DNA of 64,000 nucleotides from Opisthorchis felineus. Its lineage: Eukaryota > Platyhelminthes > Trematoda > Opisthorchiida > Opisthorchiidae. Positions 37,420 to 49,713 of this stretch are shown piece after piece; positions within the stretch are counted from its first letter, which is position 1; the number at the start of each line of letters is the position of its first letter. The notes beneath the pieces were generated by a model, which made no database searches, was not told where the DNA came from, and worked only from the letters and a program-made list of their open reading frames with translations. The position numbers and the translations under genes are program-made. Location: assembly GCA_004794785.1 (NCBI GenBank), contig SJOL01006489.1:53782-117781 (forward strand), written 5' to 3'.

Positions 37420-40400
37420 GTCCAACCCTCTATCTGTTTACCTGCTTATCTGCTATCAGCAAGCTACATAAATGTATATATGCTAATTCACCTAGCTATC
37501 TTTTTGTAAGGCTTAATATCTATCCACATATTTTTCTCTCAAGATTATTGACATTGGTTTTTATTAGCGTCTTCCGAAGTTCATCTTTCATTCACTGCAT
37601 AAAGTAGGTCTAGCCTTCGCTGCTTCATCTCCTGAGGCCGTTTGTTGGTACTTCGGTTTCGTAAGCTGATATACCAAGTGAACAAAACAGAAGATTCTTC
37701 ACTCTTTGAAGTCCTCCTTACTCGTATGCCTACATCTGGGAGAAATTTTTCCTAACTAAAGATTTTAATTCACCAGCCGCAAATATCTCTCAACAACCAC
37801 TATGATCATCAAAAGATTCCTGAGAGCAGCAAAGCTTAGTGCAGGCCACTTTTAGAGGTTAATCATTCTATATTGTAATTATTCATTAGTTTGATACTTA
37901 TCTAGACCTGAGTGATTATGCTGAACAAAATAACTAGTTGTTCACACTGATTACGCTTGCTGTTCATGAGCGCACTAGAAGCCACTTTTTGAGCAACCCA
38001 CCAGTTTTTATCAGGGGTCACACTACTATGCAAATTCCCTGAGGATCATCCCGTACTAAATCACTTGATAGCAGTTTTAGGCAGACTTACCAAGCTGCAA
38101 TGAAATTCGACCGATTGTGGGCGGTCAGAGTTTTCGTAAGGCATTTAGCTGGTACCCAGCCCATGGGAGCCGAACGGGAAAACGGTTATTCCAAAGGTAT
38201 TATGTGGTAAGTCCTAAAAAGCAGTTTGTTGTGCGTTTTGCCTCAATTAGGGGGCACCAAACAGATATACTGAAATAAATCCTATGTCCCATTGGTTAAT
38301 ACTACAACTTGTGTTCACATTACTCTCGTTCGAACAGTCCTACTCCTGTCCTACAGCAGTTATTCTCGTTAATCCGCATCAAAGACGGGGAGCACTATTT
38401 TGCTCTTGCTAGAGCTATGAAGCAGTGTATATTCTCGGTCATGCCGGAATTTACGCCCTGGGTATCTAAAGTGCGAAGCAGGTGAGTCAAAATTACTCCA
38501 CAAGCTCAAGCTTCACGAAACTAAATTATTAGCTCTGAGGAAGCGAACGTGTTTACTCGTTAAGAATGCAACTGGTTTTCCTGGAGGTTGATGAAAACCC
38601 CTTAACTGCCTTAGTTAGGCCGATCAATTTACTCGATCACATTGCTTATACACCCTCGGATGTTCAAGCAGGGTGCTCCAAATGCATCCAGATTGTGCTG
38701 AAGGCTCTTCTTGTACGTCAGACATCCGAGGTTTGAATCCATACCCGATCAAGGGGAAGCATTGCTGGACGACTTTGATAAGAATGGAACACGAGCTTAG
38801 TGCTCTTGTTTTTTGGTATGAACTTACTAGAGCAACTGCTGCAGGACTGGAGAAAAAATGCTCAAATGACAGTGATGTGCATGCAAGTTCCACCAATCCA
38901 GCAAGTACCTACAGCTAGCACGGAAATGATAGAAAATTCAATGTGTTGAAAGGGACTGACGCAGTCTTTTAAAGTGACATTTTTGCAGCTCACTCATGTA
39001 GCTATCGATAGACTCATGCCTTTTGAAATCGGTCAGAAACAAAAACGTCTCGAAATGTGCACTTGCATACAATATTCACTGGCTTCTGTCCCCTGGAAAC
39101 GAACCTAAACTTGGTTTATCTTCAAGAAACATTAATTACGTATTCACATAAGAGCACTGTTTAGTTCTGTTGGATAAATTCACATGTGCTACGTGCGATT
39201 AAGCGCCAGGCTATATGCCGAATTTAACTTCTTCACCACACATTTCCTGCTTTCATTAATAATACCAGGTACTGCCTCTTCGAAACACAGAATTAGCGTT
39301 CATTTTCCTAAAACTCGTTTAAACTGTGTGCACTCTTTTTTTCAGTCCTATTGACTAAAAGCACGTCTTTTGATGCACTCATTGACAGTCAAGGTGGAAT
39401 CAAACTTTCAATTTGTTGTATGCACCAGATAGTTGAAATTCGAGTCAGGCCGCACCAACCAGCACTCAGTATTTAAACTGGCTGTTAGTGATACCTAGAA
39501 ATCTCAGGATTACCCTAGCTATTTTACTCATAGTTTTGTCGTTTCAAGTTATGAGGCCAAACAGATTGTCAGTATTTCCGGGATTTTATTCTAACTAACT
39601 GGAGCTTGGTCCTGTGCAGTCGGGATGCGTCACGAAATCCTTGATAAAGGCTCACTGAAGGCTGGTTAGAAGTTAATAACCTTAAGCTCAGTTTCAAATT
39701 TGGTGGTTCCACTAGAATTCTGAGCCAGTCATATGGTCCATTCTCTGATGAAACTTCATCACAGCAGTCGGAAAAATGAATAATCATGTGTTGAAAATCC
39801 TCGTTACCGGCCGCACAGATAGTGTAGTCACCGAGTCCCACTAGATAACTTCTAAAGTGCTTGCATTTTCCTGGTAAATGACCCAAATTTTTGTTTTTTT
39901 CATGACTGTGCTTGACCCCGTGGGTTGCCAGAAAGCAAACGAGGGAAGCTGTACTTTGTCTGGGCTTAAGCTGGTGACTTGCGTAAATATCTGAATTGCG
40001 GTGTAACTACATTTTACATCGGAGTATGGCGTCAAAATTTTATACGCCTAGTGTTTGCGTCAACTGGTGTTCACAACACGCGTTAGGACGACTTGCGTAG
40101 GTGAAAGAGTGAAAAAATAAAAGTTAAAAAACACTGCTGAATTTTGACATTTCGCTAGATAACTCGAGGTATTTCTTAATGTCAAAGTTCGCTAGTTAAC
40201 GCACGTTGTCTTTCTGCTGTTAGAGGGATCCATCCTTCACCAAGCTTCCATATGGCTACTAACAACAGTTCAACACGAAACGAATATGAACCGAGGTGAT
40301 ATCTAGGCTTAGCCCAGAGCACGAAATTTTTGTCAGGAAAACGGCCTAGCTGAGAGTAATTTAGTACTGTATGCAAATATCCGCGATCCTTAGCGGTTAG

Positions 40401-40639
40401 TTAAGTACCAAGCCTATGAAGCTTGAATTTGAATATGATGATTATAAAGACAGGACTTGGTCACCCTTCAAGCCAGTCCTCGGCACTTTTCGCCCCCATT
40501 ACGGTTCACTGGACGGTCAAGTTGCATACCTCTTTGGTTAACAGTTTTCATTGTGACCACTCGGTCCTTACCTAAATTCTCGTGCGTTGCAAGCATGAAT
40601 CAACGTTCGACCTATGCACTCATCTGCATACCAAGTTTG

Positions 40640-40860
40640 TTTTGACGGGTCACTTACCTGGAACCTGGCTAAATCTCCTGTTTACAATGTTCTTGATGAG
40701 TTCCTAAGTTGAATTTCGTTTGGGTTTGGGTTGTACATAAGGTTGACGAAAATTTGGGAAGTGAATCTAGCTGATGAGCTCAAAGAAGAGTAAAACTGGT
40801 AGTATACTGTCTAAGAGTCTTCAGCAACCTTATTTGTACTGTGTTACGTCTGTAAAGTGA
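40640..40860. mobile_element. Hammerhead-family repeat, degenerate copy at 40.7 kb
   Basis: The plus strand retains CTGATGA-GCTC-AAAGAA-GAGT-AAAA-CTGG and then gtcttcagcaacctta, in the family order. Stem I and the GAAA box are decayed. The upstream part has cacttacctggaacctggctaaatctc, matching the internal segment. Confidence 0.6.
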
Positions 40861-43800
40861 TTCAAGGTTATGTCTTAGCTTCACGCATACGTCGACACTT
40901 GAAAAAAGCTAGACTTCCTGAGAAAAATTCAAGTTTTATTCGCAACCTTCCCTCAGATTGCTGTGTTAGTCTTACTGGCTGTGAAAAACATTAGGCCTAT
41001 TCCAAATAGTATTTTATTTTGCTGTAACTGAAAAGTGAAAGACGAAAGAATCGCGTTTAAAGTGAACGACATTTCGTTTCAAAATTCCTCTGCCGAAAGC
41101 GCCCTCGTTCGTTGAAATTCTTGCTGGAATTTCAGATTGCCGACTTGGTTACATGTCTTTTCTGATGGAATTTAAAACTAAATTTGTTTTTTGTCAGTGT
41201 TTTGCTTTCGGGACTTGCTCATTTCAACAAATTTCTTGTGTCACTCCATTCTTTTGTGCCAAACAACTGATCTGTTTTGTGGGTTCCTCTCTGGAATCCT
41301 TACCCGTTTCCGTTTTCAACTGAACTTTATGTTGACTTGTCCTATGTCCTCATGTCTTCTGTTCAAATACCTCGACTGGTCCTCTGCAAAGCAGGGAAAC
41401 AGTTCCATTTAGCTTCTTGTCACGTTTTGCAATCGCCTCTGTGCCAAATGGCGCTGTTTAACACATTAGGAATAACAATTTGAGCAAAAGTAGCCTTTTC
41501 AACACCTATTCTTATGTCTCAGACCCACATATAAGACAAACTAAATCTACTGAGTGAATAAACATCAGCCGACTAGAAGCCAGCAGCAAAGGGTCATCTC
41601 ATTTGTCAGGACTGGCACGGTGTCTGAAGGTCACGTGGAGTTAAGATGTGACTGTCTGGCCACTTGAATGCCAGGGCCCTTACAAAGCGTTTCTGAATGT
41701 AAAATCAGGGTTTGTAATTGTGCCAGTGGTTCCAGTGGTGGCCAGAATCCAAGGTCGAGTGGCCCTTGGAAAAAAGCCGATTGATCTTACTTTCAAGAAA
41801 CAACTTGGTTCTGTTAGTTCAACATTCCCTCTCCTGCGCAGTGGGCTACCTAGGAAAAGACAATCCGATTACGCCAAATGCATTTTAGATTTACATATCC
41901 CTTGAAGAACTTCCTTTAACTAAAGTGGTTGTTTATGGTGAGATAGCCCAGCATAACTCCGGAAAGTACATCAGTCTGATGCTTTTAGCTTTGTTAAAAT
42001 AATCTGTAGTGAGCATATGCATGTTGACTTTCCATCGTGTACCTCCAATTTTCCTGTGAAATTAGTTATTTACAACATATTGGGCTAGAACCCGCTGATC
42101 AAATTTATCATTTAGTTTAGGCTACTCAGTCTGTCACTAAACCACTGAAACACGTCTATGAACCGAATCAGGACAAAATAGTTCTGTCCTTCTGATCTAT
42201 CCACGCATTTCACCCCAGAGTTTGTGCTACACTTAATCAATTTTGGTAGCAGCTAGAGTGGTTTTGTGATTGATAAAGTCTGTCTCAAGTACCGTTCCAT
42301 TAACTGCCAAACTCTTGCACAAGTGTTTGACAGTTCTCAAAATGTGGCGCGGGGTTGATTTCTCTTGAATTAGTCATTGAACAGCGCCCGTCAACAACCA
42401 ACCCGTCAAGAAACTATTTAAGGACAGCTCAACAGTAGTTTTTCAACCGACAATCGTTAAGTCAACTGAACAGAATTTCCGGAAAAATGGACCCATTAGT
42501 CGGTTTTCAATAAAATCGGTTTTGATAGAAAAGTAAAGCATACACAAAAGCCTTTTTGATTTCATTGGTCATGATGCCGTTCAAATGATGGTTATCGCAC
42601 TTAAACTGACCGATATTGGTTAATCGCCGGTGAGTGAAAATTCTCAAGCGTTCTGTTCTTTAGAAGACCGATACTGAGCAACCAAAGTGAGCATAGAATT
42701 GTCTGAATTTTTGCATCAATAATGGCAGTCGGTTACCAATATGACAGACTGTCCTCTCTTAAACACTAACATCCAAGTGGTTTCGTAAATAGCTTAGGTC
42801 ATTTATTTCCTCAATGCAGCACATTTATCTTAACTGGCTCACTTCTGGTACAAGTTAAGTAGCAAGAATAAGCTGGTCGCGACAGACCAGGAAGGATATA
42901 GCCGGACATTTGGTGTAATGGATTAATCATATGAGTGGTGTTCAGTGACTGCAGTTTGTTGATGGAGTTGAGAATAGACAAATTCGCATCAAAGGCGATG
43001 GCTATGGCGCAGCAGCGCCACTGGCTTTGTCAGTGGGTTATGTTATTTGGATTTAAATAAACATTGGATTTCTGCCTGTGGTCCCCATTCGCGAAAGCGG
43101 CCAGTGTCTAAAAGGCTGAGTTTACTGGTCAGAGCTCTCATACTCCATCGCCTTCCTCGACAAAACACTCCAGATGATATCAAAATTTCCTCTCAATGAG
43201 AAACCTCCTTCGCAAGGACGGTGATCAAAAAGAAGCTCATAGTCGCTTTTTGGCACGTAAAAAACAAACTTGTGCTTTGTCTAGCTTCTTTTGCCGCCTC
43301 ATAGATTTTGTCTCTTCGTCTGCAGTCAGTACCCTAGATATTCACTACCTTATGTGTATATGTGACTAAAATATACTTACATGATATGGCTTCCTTGTCG
43401 TCGTCAGAAATGTATGCTTAATCTGGTGGGTAGAGGATTCAACCAAGAGCTACAAAATAATAGGATGTTTTTGTCCCTGTAAAACAGTGGAACAACAATA
43501 ATTGTTAGTGAGAATTCGATAAATACCAGGCCAAGTGGTGCCGTTGTAACCCGCATTTTACTCTGAAAAATTGGATTTTGCAAACACCGCAGACTAAACT
43601 TTCAACCAAGAACAGTCAAGAAGCGCCAACTTGTTTTGTGGAATGTTTCAATGGCGACGCTTTTGACAACTGTCAAATCTAACTGTTCATTAGTAGGCCT
43701 GAATCAGCCACGTAGGGCACGCCTCTCGCAGCATCTCTCACAGAATGGGAAATTGGTACTTTTCCATCCGGAATGTTTGTTACGTGCAGACATGCGAACT

Positions 43801-46800
43801 GTTTCCTTGAGGTCGGAGTTTAGCCAGAATTTTCGCATCAACTAAAATGTTCCCTCAACGGGGTGTTCTTTCCTCCTGGTTAGTTGCTTCCAGCATTATC
43901 ATCGGCTCAATCATTACTATCCGCATCATGTACCGTAATCGATGATTTGCCATTGAAAACTGATATCACGATGCAGTACATTTTAGGTAGCTGCCGTATA
44001 GTGAATACATAATGCGTTTGTTCATTCTGGCCGGAAATACTTCTGTGGTTTTTTGGACACCTAATAAGAGGTATGATTTGAAGACAGGTTTAGAAGTAAT
44101 TCATTCCAATGGTTCAGGCAACATAGAGATTATTCGAAAAAATCCTTTGGATACAATTTAAAAGATGCCTGACAAGTTGCGGATCCCAAATACTAGTAAT
44201 ACGGAGTCACTCAGATTTCGAGAAGTTGCCCCGAGAAAAAAAGCAATTTGTTCTCTGGCAATTATCTCATCGGTTTAACGGACGTTGAAAGACATCCATC
44301 CAGATAAACAACGTACTTCTGTGTCGACCGTGACATATCGGGAAACAACATTAGTTCCTCCATTCCTGAGTTTTGGATGAGCTTCCAAGATAAACTATAC
44401 GCAAGTGAACACGTGCAAATCTTCCAGAAACTAGATACCCTTTACGCAAAAAAAATCCATTTTCCTACTTTTGGCTCATTTTGCTTAAAAATGCTTACCG
44501 GTTCCCATACCTGCTGGTCAATGCTTGTCGCAATGCACTTCACTTTGGATAACATTTATCACACATACATAAGCATACCAGTGAACCAGAAGCTTGCGTT
44601 CAGACTCAAGAACTGACGCTGAATAGCTTTTGCCCTCCAGGTAACAACCCGTGTTTAATAAACTGACCGGCTGCAACGAGAACAACAGCCATTCTGTATC
44701 CCAAGCTACTGTCGGGCGCTCTACATCAACTCTATTCTTCCACACATGTATGCTTGCTCCTCGTTCACAGAAAGGACAGAACAACAGTTGCCATGGCAAC
44801 AAACGGCACGAAGACAAAGTACAGCAACACATTTCCCGCGGTATCGATGGTGGGAGAGAAAACACAATAGATCCTACACACGCTAGAGAATTGTAGGGCG
44901 TTTCCGTAATTCCAAGTGACAATGCACTCTTGGTATGCATTTTGCGGTTACAGATTTATTATACGCCGACCGCCCTGTTGTATCCAAAAATGGAAACTGC
45001 ATCTGTTATATTACTTGCAGGGAGCGTTTTTAGCCGTATTATTGGGGGAAACATGGTGTAACCCATTGAAACCTGGAGTAGATAGGTACCCGAATTTGGT
45101 TATACCAATCGTTATCGAGTGCAGTATTTGCACGTTGGGCATACCCGCAGTTTCATGACATTTTTCGCACTTCAGGGCTTCCCCACGCTCAGGGCCGACC
45201 AGAAACATGCTATCCCACGAAGCACATAATTCCGGCTTTGTTTCCACTGTACAACTGAAGTTCGGAAATACGACTGCATGCTGTCAGTATGTGAAACCAA
45301 AAGATCAGGCGTCCTTAGCATCCATCACTTTTTTGAATGAATTGGACAAAATTACATTTGGCGGGTGTTAAACAAGGTGGATGATTCGTAAGAAAAGCGG
45401 ATGAGCAAAGGATATTATTTACAGCATACTGTTCTGCATGGTTAGTTGCAATTTCTACGGCAGGCTACTACTCTTCCCCAGCTTCTGCATAATTGTACAG
45501 TATCTCATTGCTCTTTACTTGGCTCGTCAAAGGCCACGCACGGTCTTTGTGGACCCTGCAAAAACCTGTCTATATTTCAAGGCTCGTGTGCTCCAGAATC
45601 ATGTATACAGACTTCTCAAAGAAACTTTCTACTGCTAGGATCGCACCATGACACTAAAGAAAGAAGTACTTTCAAATCGGTCTCATAGGGTGCCAATTGG
45701 GACAGCCTCTCAAGGCCGTTTGAGCTAAGATAACTTCAACCACTGTTCACTTCAAGTTTTGATCATGGAAAAAACAAGTTTTTCCTGTTTTGACCTAATT
45801 TCGTACATTCAAAAACTCCCTGAACTGTCAGTTTCATGGGCTAGGTGATTCCTGTCGCCAACACCTGCACCAAGGAACTCCTAATTCAAGCCACGCAATT
45901 CCATCGATTTATTAGCAGTATTGACGTTACTGGCATCCCAGTCAACTGTTTTCCAGCCAAAGCCAGTTAGGAGTAAATTCTGACTTATGCACAAAAGATA
46001 CCTTTCAGCCTGCGTGGCCAATGCGTCCCCTTCTAAGAACTTCTTCCATGAGGTAGTCTATGTCTCAAAGTGTGAATAAATTTTGGGCCGGGCGATTTCG
46101 TACCCTTTTTAAAGGCACACTTATTTTGACAGCACCATATATACGGTATAAACTTCTTGCATTGTGTCACCCTACAATTAGTACATATAGCTGACCATTC
46201 CAAAGTCTGATTGTGACATTTACTGCGTTTTCATAGGTCTGACAACAGCAATTAAATGGGAGTGGCGCCCTAGCAAACGTGTGTATTGTTTACCGTCTAT
46301 AATGAAAACAAAAGGTAAACGCCTACCATACACTTTTAAACCACGAATATGTACTAGAGTACCGAAACCTCTATGGCTTGCAAACTTTAAAATGATTGTG
46401 TCCAGCCGGTCCTAATAGCAACCTTTGCAAACGTTTCCGCCTAGATAAATTAGTTTGGCAGAATAACAAACACCCTGGAAATATAGTAGGTTGTTCTGTT
46501 TTGGGACAAGATTCGCTTTTTGGAGATAATCACTGAGGCAAATTTTGTCAGGCGTTATAAACATCTTTCGGTTGAAATCTATATTGGATACACTGGTCCT
46601 GGAACTCTATATCGTTTAGTCCTTCCGCAACGTTGTTTCTTTGCGTCTGGGTGAATTATTTTCAATTGCTTTTTGAGCGACAACCCCTACTCTAAACCAA
46701 ATTCGCTACTTGGTCTGGTGGCCTCAATTCGGGCTAAAAATTACCGAAATGCCAAGACTACACGTTGTAACTGTTTCTTCTACTGACTTCGGTCGATTGA

Positions 46801-47769
46801 ACGCCTTGACTGGAAAGAACCAATAACTCAGCCAATCCTGGGATTGGAGGCGTCCAACAATTTGTGTTATGACATCATCAGCAACGGTCAGCTGGCTAAA
46901 GCCGGACGCAACAGGCATCGTTGCATGAAAAAGCACTTAGTTATAAGGTCCATACCTAAATTAGGTCGCCATATTTCTTTGAATCAATTACATGGTCTTT
47001 TATACTACACATATACCACACGTGGTATTCAGTAATATATTAATCATCTCAGTGTAACGGCTTTATAACCGTTGGCTCATGAACTCAGAGTCTGATTGCG
47101 CTGACCCACTGCGGAAGTGTCCAGCCGAAGAGTTATTCTAGCAAACACCGCTAGTTCACTGTGATCCTCATCACTTTGGTCATTTCCAGTGGAAACAACC
47201 AAATAGGTGAAATTTTACCAACTACCTGCTTCAACATTCCTGTTCCCAAAAAACAACCCAAAAATCTACTCCGAAAGAGGTTTGGAAAGCGATGATTATG
47301 TTTAAGCCATAGAGGGCTCCATCCACGAAATCGTCCTCAGAAAAATGGGTCAGTTCATGCCCGCGAGTCTGAAAGCTCCTTCACGTACTGTCCATGTTAT
47401 CAAACTTTTGAATCAGCAGTTCTGAACAGATTTCTAAAACGCCTAAGGTGCCAAGATTTTCTCATCCCTTTTTGGATTTACCACATAGGTGAAATCAATG
47501 TTAGCTGTTTTGTACGCCCCTCCTTGTAAATCTGGTGTATAATAGCATACATGCGTTTCAGACTGCCCGCTGATGATCAGGAAAGCATCTGGTCATCTAG
47601 TGAACTTTGTTGTTCCAGATGCTGAGAGGGTGGTTCGGCTGTGCCAGTGACTTGTACACCTTTCTCGTTCCGATCGAAACCCACATACGGTACAGGTAGT
47701 AACAGCGAAAAAATACATATTGGTTTACATGCAAAGTACGGATTACTTACCGCAGGAAAAACCTTACAG

Positions 47770-47886
47770 GAGAGTACAGAGAATAGATTCAGTTCATCCT
47801 TAAATCCAGCCGTTCAAAGTGTTCACTCTAGAGTAATCCTAGACGGCCGATGCAGGATGAGATCATTCCGTGTTCTTTTTCGAGAG
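47770..47886 (+). CDS. Candidate 117-nt internal exon of the large gene
   Basis: After accttacag the frame ESTENRFSSSLNPAVQSVHS continues for 39 codons to a gtaaac donor at 47887, phase 0 at both ends and therefore compatible with exons 4 and 5. Ser-rich composition fits the gene. The acceptor tract is purine-rich and weak, and the same frame is open further upstream to about 47641, so a longer exon or a chance open frame is possible. Confidence 0.25.
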
Positions 47887-47989
47887 GTAAACGATAAATA
47901 ATCAGAAAAAACTGAACATGCATTAGTCAAACAATTAGAAAATCATTTGCCAAAATACTTTTATTTGCATAGTAACTTAGAGTGAAAGT

Positions 47990-48085
47990 TAAATCCCGAA
48001 TTAGACTGGCGTTTATTATATTCTTCAACTGAACATGTACAAGGACCGCCTAGTATTTCGTTTAGTACGATGTGAGCAGTAAGTT
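47990..48085. mobile_element. Hammerhead-family repeat, fragment at 48.0 kb
   Basis: Only the central segment is seen: tatattcttcaactgaacatg and accgcctagtatttcgtttag, matching 54.65-54.71 and 61.93-61.98 kb. No ribozyme portion remains. Confidence 0.5.
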
Positions 48086-49508
48086 CCGTCCCGGAGATTA
48101 GAATCTCAGTTTATTGGACAAAAACACTTAACACAAGCTCAGGCAGGGGAAGAAGCGGTACACATAGCACACGCATAAACAAACCTGTAACCATCTAAAG
48201 TCAACACCCTGTTGGTAGAGTCACCTAAGGCGGGCAGGGTCACAAGTCCACAGCTAGTCTGGTTTAACACACTGTAAAGGATTTTTCCGGGAGATTGCGA
48301 TAAATCCAGCAGACTTTAGCCACCGTGAGCCGTGATTATAGAAGAAGACCCTGAGCGTACCTTCAAAATCTGGATGATAACCTGGCCTGCAGGATATGTC
48401 TGCTAATGGATAAGTTTGGTACATTTGGAATTCGATGATCTTGGCCAGGAAAGATGTTTACCAGAGCTCGTTTTTTTGTTTAATACCGCAAAACTGATAG
48501 AATATAGGTAACACTCCTTCAACGCGGGTTTACAACAATATGATTTGGCTAACCTGCCGTCTGGGGACTGGGATATGAGAAAATCCAAAAATGAGGAGTA
48601 AATTTCACCCCTTCCAGAGAAACCCGCAGGTTTAGTTGACTCGCATTCAAAGTACTGGAAGAGCCCTAAGGTCTTTCTTTCTGATAGGTGAACGTAAGAT
48701 TGTCACCATGTAAACTGTACACAGTGGGTGACAATCTATTTCCTTGGGGATGCTGCATGGTGATGCTCATAAGAACATCAACAAGCAACTACAAACCTAC
48801 CAGGATTTGTTCGCTGTCGCTGGGTGTTTCCCTGTATGTCCGGCGCACGCCGTCGAAAGCAACAGACCATGTCGTCTCGCATCATTAAACTCTTGTTCCA
48901 ATTCACATAGAGCCAAGATTTGCTTTAACCACTCCAATATGCCTAATTAGTTCATCGAAGTTGACATCCGCAAATTTTCTACCCGATTACCATGACTACT
49001 GTTGCACCATTGTTTTAGGAAGTCGTGAATAAGGTCCCATTGGCAGGTAACCTAGCCAAATTGATGCCTGTAAGCTTATTTTTAATCAATCATCAAACTG
49101 ACCCTACTTTACAAGGTTTTATATTGTTTTTCCTTTCTACTGGGAAAAGTTTTCTCCTAAAAGAACGAAGAGAAGGGGAATTTTCCAAGTGTTTATACCC
49201 ACTATCCCACACAGACCTGTCAAAGTGAATCAGTCAGTGTCACTAAAAGAGATTTTTTTAAGAACGTCATACAGGAATGTTTGTTGGAGACGCAGGTCAC
49301 CAAACGTAAACATTTCTGTTGCTGCCGTCAGGCGTGGACACAAAATATATAATCTTTATGAGATACGCGTGTGGTAACAATCAGCCAAATTAGACAACAC
49401 CACATTTCACACTTTACAGACGGACGATGAAGAGTAAGATCACTTCTAAGGTCAGCGTAAAATCTTAATCAGTACAGTCCTTGAACACAAAGCCGGTTGT
49501 GATCAGAA

Positions 49509-49713
49509 TCACTGCGATTCGAGTTTGAACTCCAGATCATACCCGAGGGTGGGTTGTATGAGTTTCTTAAGTGACTGGTTTTCATCAAATGTGACGCCAT
49601 TGCTTAGAATCATTGCTGATTCGTCCATGTATTGGAGCATGCCCTTTAGGAAGGTCCGTGTGGTCTCACTGAGAGATGTCGGTCCATTTGTTTCGATGTG
49701 AATGTTGCCAGAA
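49509..49713 (-). CDS. Terminal coding exon of an unrecognised minus-strand gene
   Basis: Read on the minus strand, an acceptor (ataatagtttatctgcag) precedes one base plus 67 codons and a TGA at 49509-49511. The frame starts SGNIHIETNGPTSLSETTRT and ends LIQPTLGYDLEFKLESQ. The centre is FLKGMLQYMDESAMILSN. The composition is that of a soluble, mixed alpha/beta protein and differs from the low-complexity plus-strand gene. The intron phase is 2, so an upstream exon must supply two bases; I could not find it. No polyadenylation signal is obvious beyond the stop. The plus strand is also open here for about 60 codons, so a decayed transposon is the main alternative. It lies inside the 28-kb intron of the large gene, as a nested antisense gene would. 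Confidence 0.45.

Noticed and set aside
44518..44940. 140-codon minus frame and 81-codon plus frame
   Set aside because: The minus frame has no domain character. The plus frame has a stop right at the only good acceptor, and no consistent donor or phase fits.
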